The notes below the pieces were generated by a model. It saw nothing but the letters and a program-made list of their open reading frames with translations. It did not search any database and was not told the origin of the DNA. Position numbers and translations under genes: made by a program. Source: Polyangiaceae bacterium (GTDB lineage: Bacteria; Myxococcota_A; Polyangia; Polyangiales; Polyangiaceae). Taken from it: a stretch of 64,000 nucleotides of DNA. The DNA lies in the NCBI GenBank assembly GCA_029261965.1, contig JAJDAH010000161.1, positions 1-64,000 on the forward strand, in the 5' to 3' direction. How positions within the stretch are numbered: the stretch's first letter is position 1; every line of letters starts with the position of its first letter. Of the stretch, positions 36,314 through 44,655 are shown piece by piece.

Positions 36314-37078
36314 GTGCACCGACTCACAGTTGCGCTGGCTTGCGTTCTGACCGCCTGTGGTGGCGCGACTCCAGCGGCCGTAGCCCCGGACGAGGCGGAC
36401 GAGACCGCGAACCTGAAAAAGACCACGCCCGGCGAAAGCGAAGGCGACGAAGAAGAGGAGGAGGAGGCCGAAGAGGAAGCGATCGCCGGGATCCCGACGA
36501 AATGCCGGTCGACCAAAGATGGCAAGGTCTGCGTGCCACCCAAAAAGTTCGTCGAGAAGCTCTGTCAGGACGTCTATCCGAACACGGCGTTGGTGATGTT
36601 CCGCGAGGGTACCCCTTGGGTCCGCGGATATCTCACGCGCAAAACGAAGGCCTGGAACGCATCGGGTGGCGCGTCTGCGGACGACATGCTGCCGCGAGAC
36701 GAAGAAGTGATCATCGTGCGGTATCGACCACCGCCCAAAGGCGGCATGCAGGTCAGTGGCGCCGGTGGCTACGACGCGCTTCGGTGGGATGGATCGTGCG
36801 TGACGCTCGCCATGGAGGAGGTCACGATGGACCTGCCGCCAAAGAAGAAGACGCCGATTCTGCGGTGGCGCGTCATCAATCCGAACCTCCGCGAGGCGCT
36901 TCGAACCGACGAGGAGATCACCGCGACTTATCGGGCTCGCAAGAAAGAGTGCAAGGGCGTCGAGATGGGAGCGGTCAGCAAGAAGTGCGAGAAATTGACG
37001 ATCAAGTTGAGTGACCTGATCGTGGCGTATGTGCGCGGCGGCGGTGCGCTTCCGACGCCCGAGCGACTACCAGAATGA
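36314..37078 (+). CDS. acidic-spacer lipoprotein of unknown function
   Basis: A 254-residue predicted lipoprotein: GTG start, hydrophobic leader and lipobox VLTAC (Cys15). Residues 16-55 form an acidic spacer with a run of glutamates (EGDEEEEEEAEEEA), followed by a globular domain with paired cysteines (TKCRSTKDGKVCV; later CKGVEMGAVSKKC). The folded region reads as alpha/beta with no family I recognise. It follows glmS by 78 bases on the same strand. Confidence 0.6.
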   Translation: MHRLTVALACVLTACGGATPAAVAPDEADETANLKKTTPGESEGDEEEEEEAEEEAIAGIPTKCRSTKDGKVCVPPKKFVEKLCQDVYPNTALVMFREGTPWVRGYLTRKTKAWNASGGASADDMLPRDEEVIIVRYRPPPKGGMQVSGAGGYDALRWDGSCVTLAMEEVTMDLPPKKKTPILRWRVINPNLREALRTDEEITATYRARKKECKGVEMGAVSKKCEKLTIKLSDLIVAYVRGGGALPTPERLPE

Positions 37079-37138
37079 GTCACTGCCCCAGAGGCTAGGC
37101 TGCCCAAAGGCGCAGCCCGTCATGCGGAGGAATTTTTC

Positions 37139-37906
37139 ATGAAGATCGATGGGAAAGTTGCACTGATCACCGGCGGAGCGTCCGGTCTAGGCGCCGCAAC
37201 GGCGCGACTGCTTCTCGAGCGCGGGGCAAAGGTCGTGCTTGCGGACAAGAACAAGGATGTGGGCACGGCGTTGGCGAAAGAGCTCGGCGAAAAAGCTACG
37301 TTCGTCGAAACCGATGTGACGAGCGAGAAAGACATGCAGGCGGCCATCGACGTCGCCAAGCGGGAGTTCGGTGGGCTACACGTCGCCGTCGGGTGTGCGG
37401 GCATCGGTACAGCGTCGCGAGTGTCCGGCAAGCACGGGCCGTTTCCGCTCGAGCTCTTCGAAGTGACCATCAGGGTAAATCTCGTCGGGATGTTCAACAT
37501 GATCCGACTTGCGGCGGTGGCGATGGGTGAAAACGAACCCAATGACGACGGTGAACGGGGCGTGTTGATCACCACGGCGTCGATCGCCGCGTTCGATGGC
37601 CAGATCGGCCAGGCCGCATACAGCGCGTCGAAGGCGGGCGTCGTCGGCATGACGCTCCCCATCGCGCGAGAGCTGGCGCGATTCGGGATCCGAGTGCTGA
37701 CGATCGCGCCGGGCACGTTCGATACGCCGATGCTCGCGGCGCTTCCCGAAGAGAGTCGAACCGCGCTCGGGGCGCAGATTCCGTTTCCGCCACGGCTCGG
37801 CCAACCCTCGGAGTTCGCCGCGCTCGCCGCTCACATGGTGGAAAACGCCATGCTCAACGGCGAGACGGTTCGGCTCGACGGCGCGCTCCGGATGGCGCCC
37901 AAGTAG
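37139..37906 (+). CDS. SDR-family 3-hydroxyacyl-CoA dehydrogenase (HSD17B10-like)
   Basis: A 255-residue short-chain dehydrogenase. The NAD(P) glycine motif is TGGASGLG (11-18), the acidic residue of NAD-binding enzymes is at the end of strand 2 (LADK), the catalytic serine sits in ITTASIAAF and the YxxxK in YSASK. The overall pattern ([42 protein letters not shown]) matches type II 3-hydroxyacyl-CoA dehydrogenases that act in fatty-acid and isoleucine breakdown. A good ribosome site (GGAGGA, 7 bases) precedes the ATG. It appears to be a monocistronic unit. Confidence 0.88.
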   Translation: MKIDGKVALITGGASGLGAATARLLLERGAKVVLADKNKDVGTALAKELGEKATFVETDVTSEKDMQAAIDVAKREFGGLHVAVGCAGIGTASRVSGKHGPFPLELFEVTIRVNLVGMFNMIRLAAVAMGENEPNDDGERGVLITTASIAAFDGQIGQAAYSASKAGVVGMTLPIARELARFGIRVLTIAPGTFDTPMLAALPEESRTALGAQIPFPPRLGQPSEFAALAAHMVENAMLNGETVRLDGALRMAPK

Positions 37907-37970
37907 GACGAAACTCTCGGATGAGCGAAGCTCGGGCGTGCTCGGGCGCATCCGTGTATTCTCTGCGACC

Positions 37971-38993
37971 ATGGAGACGGACGACCGCGCCCCGCGCTCC
38001 GCTCCGGCACCGTTCTCTTTGCCTCCGGGACCCAAGGAAGAGCCGGAGCCAGCTCCAGCTGTGCTCGTCGTGGATGACGATGATGCCACGCGCAGGCTCA
38101 TTCGAATGTGGGTCGAGCGCGCCGAAGTAGAGGTCATCGAGGCCGAAAACGGAAAGAGCGGCCTCGAGCTTGCTCGTCAGCATGTCGCCCGCCTGGACGC
38201 GATCATCCTCGACGTGATGATGCCTGGAATGGATGGATTTGCGGTTCTCAATGCGCTTCAAGAAGAACCGAGCACGGCCGAGGTGCCCGTCGTGCTTCTG
38301 ACGGCGCATGCCAACGAGGAAGGCGACGTCGTGCGCGGCATCGAACGTGGCGCCATCGACCACGTGGCCAAGCCTTTCCGCGGTCCGGTGTTGCTCGCTC
38401 GCGTCCGGGCGCTGTCCGAGCAGCGTCGAGCCCAACGTCAGATGCGCGCCCGGCTCCAGGTCGCCGAAACTCTGGCCACCAAGGACCCGCTCACCGGTCT
38501 TTCGAATCGACGAGATTTCGACCTCCAGCTCGAGAAGGAATCTTCCTACGCGTCTCGTCACCAGTCGCCTTTTGCGCTCCTGCTCGTCGACATCGACCAC
38601 TTCAAGTCGATCAACGACCTCTATGGGCATCCCGAGGGCGACCGGGTGCTGCAATTCTTCTCGGAGCAGGTGAGTCAGTGTCTTCGGCGGAGCGACCGTG
38701 CATTCCGCGTCGGCGGGGAGGAGTTTGCGCTCTTGCTGCGCGGGGCGGACCGAGCCTCCGCTGTAGTCGTGGCCGAGAGATTGGAGCGAGCTCTCGAGAC
38801 CAATCCGGTCTTTTTCGAGGGAGGGGATTCGCGTTCGGTGACGTTCAGTGGAGGGGTTGCTACGGCAGAGGCCAGCAACGCGTTTCGAATCGCCGGGATG
38901 ATGGATCGCGCCGACGAAGCCCTCTATCGCGCCAAACGAACCGGCCGTGCACGCACCTGCGTCGAAGGTGACGATCGCGAGCAGACGGGATGA
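37971..38993 (+). CDS. response regulator with GGDEF diguanylate cyclase domain
   Basis: A 340-residue PleD-like regulator. Receiver domain (about 30-150): VLVVDDDDATRR, phosphoacceptor aspartate in IILDVMMPGMDG, lysine in HVAKPFRG. GGDEF domain (about 170-330): DPLTGLSNRRDFD, LLVDIDHFKSIND, the active-site GGEEF and an allosteric I-site RRSD five residues before it. It should make cyclic di-GMP and be product-inhibited. ATG 37971 is preferred, GTG 37938 possible. Its stop overlaps the next gene (ATGA), which links c-di-GMP synthesis to a small envelope operon. Confidence 0.93.
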   Translation: METDDRAPRSAPAPFSLPPGPKEEPEPAPAVLVVDDDDATRRLIRMWVERAEVEVIEAENGKSGLELARQHVARLDAIILDVMMPGMDGFAVLNALQEEPSTAEVPVVLLTAHANEEGDVVRGIERGAIDHVAKPFRGPVLLARVRALSEQRRAQRQMRARLQVAETLATKDPLTGLSNRRDFDLQLEKESSYASRHQSPFALLLVDIDHFKSINDLYGHPEGDRVLQFFSEQVSQCLRRSDRAFRVGGEEFALLLRGADRASAVVVAERLERALETNPVFFEGGDSRSVTFSGGVATAEASNAFRIAGMMDRADEALYRAKRTGRARTCVEGDDREQTG

Positions 38994-39445
38994 GGCGGTT
39001 TTTCATGCTCACTGTCGCTGCTGGGGTTATCGCCTGCGCTTCGGCGCGAACCTCGGCGGAAGTCCCCGACGCCGCCGACACCCTACTTTCGAGCGACGTG
39101 ATTGCACGTTGGGACGCCGACACACAACGCTCCGCGCCTAGCGCCCATCGTCTCGCCGCTCGCGAGAAGACGAGAGTCATTCGTGCGCCCGATTCGCCAA
39201 AACCTCGGCCTCTCGGGACGCGCCGCCGAGTTGACGTGCGGTTTCGAAAGGCTGATCTCGACAACGCCTTGCGCTTCTTGGCCGATGCGGGTGGTTTTGC
39301 GCTGGTGACCGGTGAGGGGTTGACTGGGCGGGTGGATCTCGACCTGCGCCGGGTACGGCCGTACGAGGCCCTCGTCGCCGTAGCACGGGCACATGGCGCC
39401 GTCGTCCACAACGACGGCAAGGTGGTGCTGGTCACTCGTGAGTGA
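38990..39445 (+). CDS. secretin/TonB short N-terminal (STN)-like envelope protein
   Basis: A 151-residue protein with a signal peptide and a possible lipobox (VIAC, Cys16). Residues 80-150 (VDVRFRKADLDNALRFLADAGGFALVTGEGLTGRVDLDLRRVRPYEALVAV) match the STN/secretin N-terminal fold seen in PilQ and TonB-dependent receptors. Here the domain stands alone, without a secretin barrel, so it could be a periplasmic partner of one. Translation is coupled to the GGDEF gene (ATGA) and to the following DUF2752 gene. Confidence 0.7.
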   Translation: MRRFFMLTVAAGVIACASARTSAEVPDAADTLLSSDVIARWDADTQRSAPSAHRLAAREKTRVIRAPDSPKPRPLGTRRRVDVRFRKADLDNALRFLADAGGFALVTGEGLTGRVDLDLRRVRPYEALVAVARAHGAVVHNDGKVVLVTRE

Positions 39446-39869
39446 GCACCGGAGTGACGCTTCGGCGACACGCGGAGCCGAGCCCTCTTCGACCCCGGCG
39501 CGATCGAGAGTCGAGTTGTTGCGATTCGACGCGACGTTGCGGCTGGGCGTCTACGTTTTTGTGTTGCTTCCACTCGTCGGCGCGCTGTTGGTCTCGTTCG
39601 TCGTGTCGCCAGAAGACGTCGAGGCTGGACGAATAGTGCTGTCGCCCGAGTGCATGGTGAAGCAGCTTTTCGGTCACGGCTGCCCGACTTGTGGAATGAC
39701 GCGAGCGTTCATGGCGCTGAGCCATGGTCGCGTGGCCGACGCCGCGGCGTACAACATCGCCTCCCCGGTCATCTATGCGCTGTGGTGGTTTCTGACGGGC
39801 GCCATGTTGGTCGGTGCCGTGCGGGCGTCGAGCGAGCGCCGCCGCTGGGCGCCACGAGGAAGCGGTTGA
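39438..39869 (+). CDS. DUF2752 membrane protein
   Basis: A 143-residue membrane protein with two to three hydrophobic helices (about 35-58 and 105-130) and the DUF2752 signature CPTCGMTRAFMALSHG between them. The family has no settled function. The GTG at 39438 overlaps the STN gene by eight bases, and the stop shares one base with the next start (TGATG), so it lies in the middle of a coupled operon. Confidence 0.8.
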   Translation: MSEHRSDASATRGAEPSSTPARSRVELLRFDATLRLGVYVFVLLPLVGALLVSFVVSPEDVEAGRIVLSPECMVKQLFGHGCPTCGMTRAFMALSHGRVADAAAYNIASPVIYALWWFLTGAMLVGAVRASSERRRWAPRGSG

Positions 39870-40252
39870 TGCAGCCGCCGGGCCCCGGACCCGTTGGCCC
39901 GCCAGGCGGATACGGTACTGGTCTTCCGCCGGGCACAGAGCAGCCAGCGCACTCGGCCGGCGGCGGCGCGCAGAACGACCCTTTGGGTCTCGCGGCGGTT
40001 GGTGCCGCCGTCGCCGCTCTACCGCTGAACTGTTGTTGTGGTCCGCTTGCGATTGCCCTCAGCATTACTGCGGCTGTTCTCGGAGTCGTCAGCGTGACGC
40101 GGATTAGCGCTCAGCCGACGCGTTTCAAGGGACGCGGCATTGCCATCACCGGCATCGTCGTTGGGGCGCTCGGTGTGCTCATTTACCCGCTGCTGTTGGT
40201 CTTTTCGGTCGCGCTGCCGTTCGCGACGTCCGCGCCTAGTTGGCCACCGTGA
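39869..40252 (+). CDS. DUF4190-like membrane protein
   Basis: A 127-residue protein. The first 45 residues are proline/glycine-rich (PPGPGPVGPPGGYGTG) and probably cytoplasmic. Two membrane helices follow, with the DUF4190 pattern of a first helix containing cysteines (LPLNCCCGPLAIALSITAAVLG), a short basic loop with GRGIAITGIVVG and a second helix. The function is unknown. Last gene of the GGDEF-STN-DUF2752 operon, converging with a minus-strand gene one base away. Confidence 0.7.
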   Translation: MQPPGPGPVGPPGGYGTGLPPGTEQPAHSAGGGAQNDPLGLAAVGAAVAALPLNCCCGPLAIALSITAAVLGVVSVTRISAQPTRFKGRGIAITGIVVGALGVLIYPLLLVFSVALPFATSAPSWPP

Positions 40253-40253
40253 A

Positions 40254-40454
40254 TCACCCTTTCGGTTTGGCCCTCGGCGGCTGACCGTGGATGAAACTCG
40301 GGACGACTTCGGGCTCGTCTTCCGGGCCCCACGCGCGCCAGGAGAGCACGATGGCAACGACCATCACCGCAATCGCGACCAGCAGCGCGGCCAGCAGCTT
40401 GGCGAGATAGCGGTGGACCTCGCGGGCGTGGGATTTGGGCGAGGGCTCGTCCAC
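40254..40454 (-). CDS. small single-pass membrane protein
   Basis: A 66-residue ORF beginning at the GTG at 40454, seven bases after the stop of the solute-binding protein gene. It has a short polar N-terminus, one strong membrane helix (about 19-38, LLAALLVAIAVMVVAIVLSW) and a proline/charged tail. The close spacing supports co-translation with the upstream two genes. No homolog comes to mind. Confidence 0.5.
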   Translation of the reverse strand: MDEPSPKSHAREVHRYLAKLLAALLVAIAVMVVAIVLSWRAWGPEDEPEVVPSFIHGQPPRAKPKG

Positions 40455-40461
40455 GGTTCGG

Positions 40462-41742
40462 TCACCGCCAGGCGGCTCCGAGATCCCAGTTCTGGAGGTG
40501 AATGCCGCCGACGTGAAATCCACTGACACGCAGCTCGCCCACCACGCCGAGGGACATCGTCCGGGCGATGCGGCGAGGCTCGAAAGATCCCAGCTCGGGG
40601 GGGTGTCTTGCGCGGCGGGGGTCCAGCGACGCGGCCAGCGCGTACCAGCTGTCACGACCCGCGGGGCCGATGTGTCTCACGATGTCGACGAGCATGCCGA
40701 ACCTTTTCGAGCGCCTCCGCTGGTTGATGTCGTTTCGCGGACGCGGTGAGACCCGTAGCTCGTGCCCGGGGCGAGCCAGCACCGAGGCCACCGTATTGGC
40801 AACCTCGCGCAGGTGAGGCGAGTCGTTCGGCACGATGATGTCGATGGGCGGTCCACCCCACTGGGCGTGGCCGCGGGCCCGAGGTAGCTTGCCGAGCTTG
40901 AGATGCGCGAGCCTCTCGGGGGGGATCGCGTCAATCAGGCCCTGTGCCACTCCGGGTCCGCCCCAAGAGCCGGCTTCCGTTCCGGTCGCCAGCACGACCC
41001 AGCCCACGGCACCGGCATCGAAACGCACGGCGCCTCGTCTTTTTTTGTGCAGGCCACTACCCAGCCAGCCGATGTCGACGTCGCCAACTTCGAAGGACCT
41101 CAGGGCGTCGGCCAGATCGCTCGCGCGATGCACCACGATACGCTCGAGGAACGCCGCGCCGCGGGCGGCGTTGGGGTTGCGAGACAATACGAGCTGATTC
41201 GACGTCACGCGCGCGGAGAACGCCCCGGTGCCGTCCGGACGACTCGGGTGGAACGTGCTCGGAAGGATGGCCGTCACCGGGCTCGAGAGAGCTCGTGCCA
41301 CACGCTTGGCATCGGTCGAGCCGATCGCGACGGTGAGCGGGTCGGTGGCGTCGAATCGTCCGAGCTCAGAAAGAGGTCCGGCGCCAGCGCGTTTGCGAGC
41401 ACGGGTCAGTGAAAAAACGACGTCTCGAGACGTGATGGAACGCCCCCGTGCGGTGCGGAGGTCGGGTCGGAGGCTGACGAGTAGGCGCTGTCCGTCACGT
41501 TTGGGCATGCTCGCGGCGAGGGCCGCATAGGCGTTCCCGGTTCGGTCCAGCGAATATAGCGGGTCGGATATCGCGCTGCCGAAGAGCGCAGCGGTAGGAT
41601 CGTCGAGCGAGTGCGGATCGATGGAGTCGACTGGCCACGGCAGCTTCATCGTGAACCGGCCGTCGATGGGGGTTCGGCCGAGGGCGTACGCGGGCGCGGC
41701 CGATGCCACCGCCATGAGCCACGCTCGCCGGCCCAACTTCAT
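40462..41742 (-). CDS. Tat-type solute-binding protein (SBP family 5-like)
   Basis: A 426-residue exported protein. The leader MKLGRRAWLMAVASAAPAYALG contains a twin-arginine (GRRAWL), so Tat export is likely. The body has the order of oligopeptide/dipeptide-type binding proteins: WPVDSIDPHSLDDPTAAL, ISDPLYSLDRTG, LRPDLRTARGRSITSRDVVFSL, TGAFSARVTSNQLVLSRNP and IVVHRASDLADALRSFEVGDVDIGWLG. No ABC permease or ATPase gene is close, so it may have become a sensor or accessory protein. The ATG overlaps the upstream FG-GAP gene stop (ATGA). Confidence 0.75.
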   Translation of the reverse strand: MKLGRRAWLMAVASAAPAYALGRTPIDGRFTMKLPWPVDSIDPHSLDDPTAALFGSAISDPLYSLDRTGNAYAALAASMPKRDGQRLLVSLRPDLRTARGRSITSRDVVFSLTRARKRAGAGPLSELGRFDATDPLTVAIGSTDAKRVARALSSPVTAILPSTFHPSRPDGTGAFSARVTSNQLVLSRNPNAARGAAFLERIVVHRASDLADALRSFEVGDVDIGWLGSGLHKKRRGAVRFDAGAVGWVVLATGTEAGSWGGPGVAQGLIDAIPPERLAHLKLGKLPRARGHAQWGGPPIDIIVPNDSPHLREVANTVASVLARPGHELRVSPRPRNDINQRRRSKRFGMLVDIVRHIGPAGRDSWYALAASLDPRRARHPPELGSFEPRRIARTMSLGVVGELRVSGFHVGGIHLQNWDLGAAWR

Positions 41743-43124
41743 CGCACGATCCACAATTCGGTGTTCGTGGCGATTGCGACAGGGTTCGGGCCGTGGTCTT
41801 CGGGTGGGCACACCGCCACGGCGCGCACGCCCGTTGGCACGGCCATCCTGAAACGTTCGAATACCGTTCCGTCGTCCTTCCAGGTGTGCACGATCAAGGC
41901 GTCCGATTTGGCGTGTCGAACGTTGGCTCCACTCACGAGCTCCGGCTGTCCATCGCGGTCGAGGTCGCCAACCGCGAGTTGCGCGCCGACGCCCGGTACG
42001 CTCGCTGCGCGATTCTTTTCGTCCCAAAGCGTAGCGACACCGTCGAATCGGCGTGCGGCGCGCACGAGGATTCTTTGACCCGCCCGCGTAGAGACTTGGG
42101 CTCCGGCAACCGCGTCGGAGGAGGCTTCATGAACGCGGCTGCCCGGAGCCGAGTCGGTCGGCATGCACGCGGCGAGTTCGCCCTCCACGCCCATGGCGGC
42201 GATTTTCGAGCAGCCTCCGCCGGGCCAAGGGATTGCGCGGCTGAGCTCCCCGAGTTTGTTCAGATCGGGCGCGAAGCGCACTCCTCGGGCGCGGTCGCTC
42301 GATCCGATGTCCAGGTGGCGCCCCTCGACGATCGAGACCGACGCGATCGGCTCGCGGAGCGGTGATGGCGCGATGGGTGAGTGTTTTTCCCAGTCGGTCG
42401 TGGCAACCGAGACGAATCTCCTGGAACGGATCCGCCCGATGTGGATCCGCCGACGTGCGACCAGAACGAGCTCGAGAGCACCATCGGCGTCGACGTCTCC
42501 GCAGGCCAACGCCACCGCATCCGACTCGGGAGACTTGGCTCGTACTGTCTTCCTGGCAACGAGAGGAACCACCGGGAGGAACGACTGGACCTCTGCATCG
42601 ATGCGCCGCTCGACGAAGACGTGTCGGACCGGGCTCGGTTTCGGGTCTCGCACGCGGTCCCAGAAACCCTTCGGCACCGGGTACAGGTCCGCCGTGATTC
42701 GCACGTGACCGCCTTTGAGCTCTATGTCGAGATGCAGAAGATTCCCCGCGGAGCTCGCGAGCGCTCGGCCGCGCTCGAGCTTGACGGGCTCATCGGTGCT
42801 CTTGGCGCCCTTGCCGAGCACGCCGGCCAGGACTTTGGCGACCCGTGCCGTCAGGCGTCCCGGCTCATCGACCGGGCGGTCGCTACGCAGAGGCGCGGCC
42901 GCGACGAGCACGGCCGGAGGAGCGTCGCCGAGGCCTTGTTGAAGCTCGCAGCCGAGCGCCCCGATCGCGCCCTGGGGCATCGGTGAACACGGCGGCTTGG
43001 GCTCTTTGGCCGCTGGTGGCGGGTCTGCGGCTCCCGGCCGTGGAAGCATCATGAGCGCCCCGATGGCCAGGCACATAGCGGAGATTTTCCAGCCGGAGCG
43101 CGGGTTTGAAGAATCGGACCGCAT
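41739..43124 (-). CDS. secreted FG-GAP-type protein
   Basis: A 461-residue exported protein with a signal peptide (about 1-33). The C-terminal half carries propeller-like blades with calcium-loop patterns (ALACGDVDADGALELVLVARR and LAVGDLDRDGQPELVSGAN). The N-terminal half has a mixed fold with one cysteine pair (PPCSPM, ALGC) and no recognised family. It is the first gene of a unit with the solute-binding protein and the small membrane protein, and its start lies only 22 bases from the divergent barrel gene. Confidence 0.65.
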   Translation of the reverse strand: MRSDSSNPRSGWKISAMCLAIGALMMLPRPGAADPPPAAKEPKPPCSPMPQGAIGALGCELQQGLGDAPPAVLVAAAPLRSDRPVDEPGRLTARVAKVLAGVLGKGAKSTDEPVKLERGRALASSAGNLLHLDIELKGGHVRITADLYPVPKGFWDRVRDPKPSPVRHVFVERRIDAEVQSFLPVVPLVARKTVRAKSPESDAVALACGDVDADGALELVLVARRRIHIGRIRSRRFVSVATTDWEKHSPIAPSPLREPIASVSIVEGRHLDIGSSDRARGVRFAPDLNKLGELSRAIPWPGGGCSKIAAMGVEGELAACMPTDSAPGSRVHEASSDAVAGAQVSTRAGQRILVRAARRFDGVATLWDEKNRAASVPGVGAQLAVGDLDRDGQPELVSGANVRHAKSDALIVHTWKDDGTVFERFRMAVPTGVRAVAVCPPEDHGPNPVAIATNTELWIVR

Positions 43125-43146
43125 CGAGGGGCACCTATGATAATCG

Positions 43147-43842
43147 ATGAGCGCGTTGGCTCCCCGATTCCGCCTCCTCGTACCAGTCGCCGCGACGTTT
43201 GTGGCAGTTTGGCTAGCTTCTGCGCCTGCTCGGGCCCAGTGCGTCGACGAGGAGCTGAAACAACAGCTCATCGGCCGCCGGGCATATCGCGGCGTGGTGC
43301 CCCGGCTTTTCAAGAAATCGCTCCGTCACGAGCTTTCCCCGATGGGGGGGTGGTACGCGGCTGACCTTTCGTCCGGGGCTCCGGTCTACGGCGCCGCCTA
43401 CACGTTTCACCTGACCGAAGAGCTGGGACTCGAAGCGAGCTATTTTCGCACGCAGGAGAAGTCAGAGCTTCTCGACGCTATCATCGACCGCCAACAAGGC
43501 CTGGTGGGCATCGTCAACGAGCCCACCGCCGACGTGAACATTTTCCTCGGTCACCTGGTTTGGTCTCTCGCCTACGGCAAAGTGCGTTGGATGGGCGGCG
43601 GGATCAGTCGATTCGACTTCTATCTGTCTCTCGGGGCTGGTGCGACCGAGCAGCCCGGTTCCCTGGGAGTCACGGGCTCTGGCGGATTCGGATTGAAGTT
43701 CTACATTGCCCAGTGGTTCGCGTTTCGACTGGACGTGCGCGATCACGTGCGAGCCCAACGTGCGGCCCTCGGCGTCGACAAGGTCGTCAACGACGTATCG
43801 CTCATGGGCGGGCTGAGTCTTTTCATTCCATTCAAGAGCTAG
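43147..43842 (+). CDS. outer membrane beta-barrel protein (Myxococcota OMP type)
   Basis: A 231-residue exported protein: signal peptide ending ARAQ, then amphipathic strands ([56 protein letters not shown]) and a terminal strand ending in LSLFIPFKS. This fits the small outer-membrane barrel family common in Myxococcota, which includes the GltA/GltB/GltH and NfsA/NfsB type of proteins; closer assignment is not possible by eye. TATGAT lies five bases before the ATG, so the mRNA may be nearly leaderless. Confidence 0.7.
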   Translation: MSALAPRFRLLVPVAATFVAVWLASAPARAQCVDEELKQQLIGRRAYRGVVPRLFKKSLRHELSPMGGWYAADLSSGAPVYGAAYTFHLTEELGLEASYFRTQEKSELLDAIIDRQQGLVGIVNEPTADVNIFLGHLVWSLAYGKVRWMGGGISRFDFYLSLGAGATEQPGSLGVTGSGGFGLKFYIAQWFAFRLDVRDHVRAQRAALGVDKVVNDVSLMGGLSLFIPFKS

Positions 43843-43886
43843 ACTCGCCCCGGGGCGTTTTCGCGAGTGTCCGACCCAGGTTCAAA

Positions 43887-44630
43887 ATGCACAAACTCGT
43901 TCTTCTTCGGCACGGCCAAAGCACCTGGAACCAGGAGAATCGTTTCACCGGATGGGTAGACGTTCCGCTCAGCGAGCAGGGCGTCGAGGAGGCCGGACGC
44001 GCCGGCAAGCTCCTCCGGGAGGAGGGGTTCGTGTTTGACGTCGCCTACACGTCGGTCCTGAAGCGCGCCATAAAGACGCTGTGGATCGTTCTCGAAGAGC
44101 TCGACTCGATGTGGATCCCGGTTCGGCGACACTGGCGCATCAACGAGCGCATGTATGGCGGTTTGCAAGGGCTCGACAAGGCGGAGACCGCCCAGAAGCA
44201 CGGCGACGAGCAGGTCCTCGTCTGGAGACGAAGCTACAGCACGCGCCCACCACCGCTCGACCCTGAGAGCGACATGTGGCCGGCGAAAGACCGCCGCTAT
44301 GCGCAGCTGCGCGAGAGCGACCTTCCGGCGGCGGAGTGCCTGGCGGACACGGTGGCGCGATTTCTTCCTTACTGGGAGGAGGAGATTGCCCCGGTGGTTC
44401 GTAGCGGCAAACGAGTCATCATCACCGCTCACGGCAACAGTCTACGGGCCCTCGTGAAGCACCTGGATTCGGTGAGCGACGACGACATCGTGGGGCTCAA
44501 CATCCCGACCGGGATCCCGCTCGTGTACGAGCTCGACGAGGACCTCAAACCCATCCGGAGTCGCTACTTGGGCGACAGTGCCGCCGCCGAGCGGGCCGCG
44601 GCGGCCGTCGCCGCGCAGGGTAAGGCCTGA
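43887..44630 (+). CDS. gpmA: 2,3-bisphosphoglycerate-dependent phosphoglycerate mutase
   Basis: A 247-residue cofactor-dependent mutase of standard length. Catalytic RHGQSTWN near the N-terminus supplies the phosphohistidine, RRAIKTLW-type sequence ([15 protein letters not shown]) follows, [18 protein letters not shown] is the substrate-binding block, and the second histidine is in [15 protein letters not shown], with [13 protein letters not shown] after it. It interconverts 3- and 2-phosphoglycerate in glycolysis. The ATG at 43887 is 44 bases after the barrel gene. Confidence 0.97.
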   Translation: MHKLVLLRHGQSTWNQENRFTGWVDVPLSEQGVEEAGRAGKLLREEGFVFDVAYTSVLKRAIKTLWIVLEELDSMWIPVRRHWRINERMYGGLQGLDKAETAQKHGDEQVLVWRRSYSTRPPPLDPESDMWPAKDRRYAQLRESDLPAAECLADTVARFLPYWEEEIAPVVRSGKRVIITAHGNSLRALVKHLDSVSDDDIVGLNIPTGIPLVYELDEDLKPIRSRYLGDSAAAERAAAAVAAQGKA

Positions 44631-44655
44631 TACGCCGAGCTCGCTGGTCCCCGCC

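Noticed and set aside
36430-36480. Acid-rich run in the lipoprotein after glmS as a DNA repeat
   Set aside because: It is a simple GAG/GAA codon run encoding a glutamate spacer; no repeat unit larger than a codon is seen.
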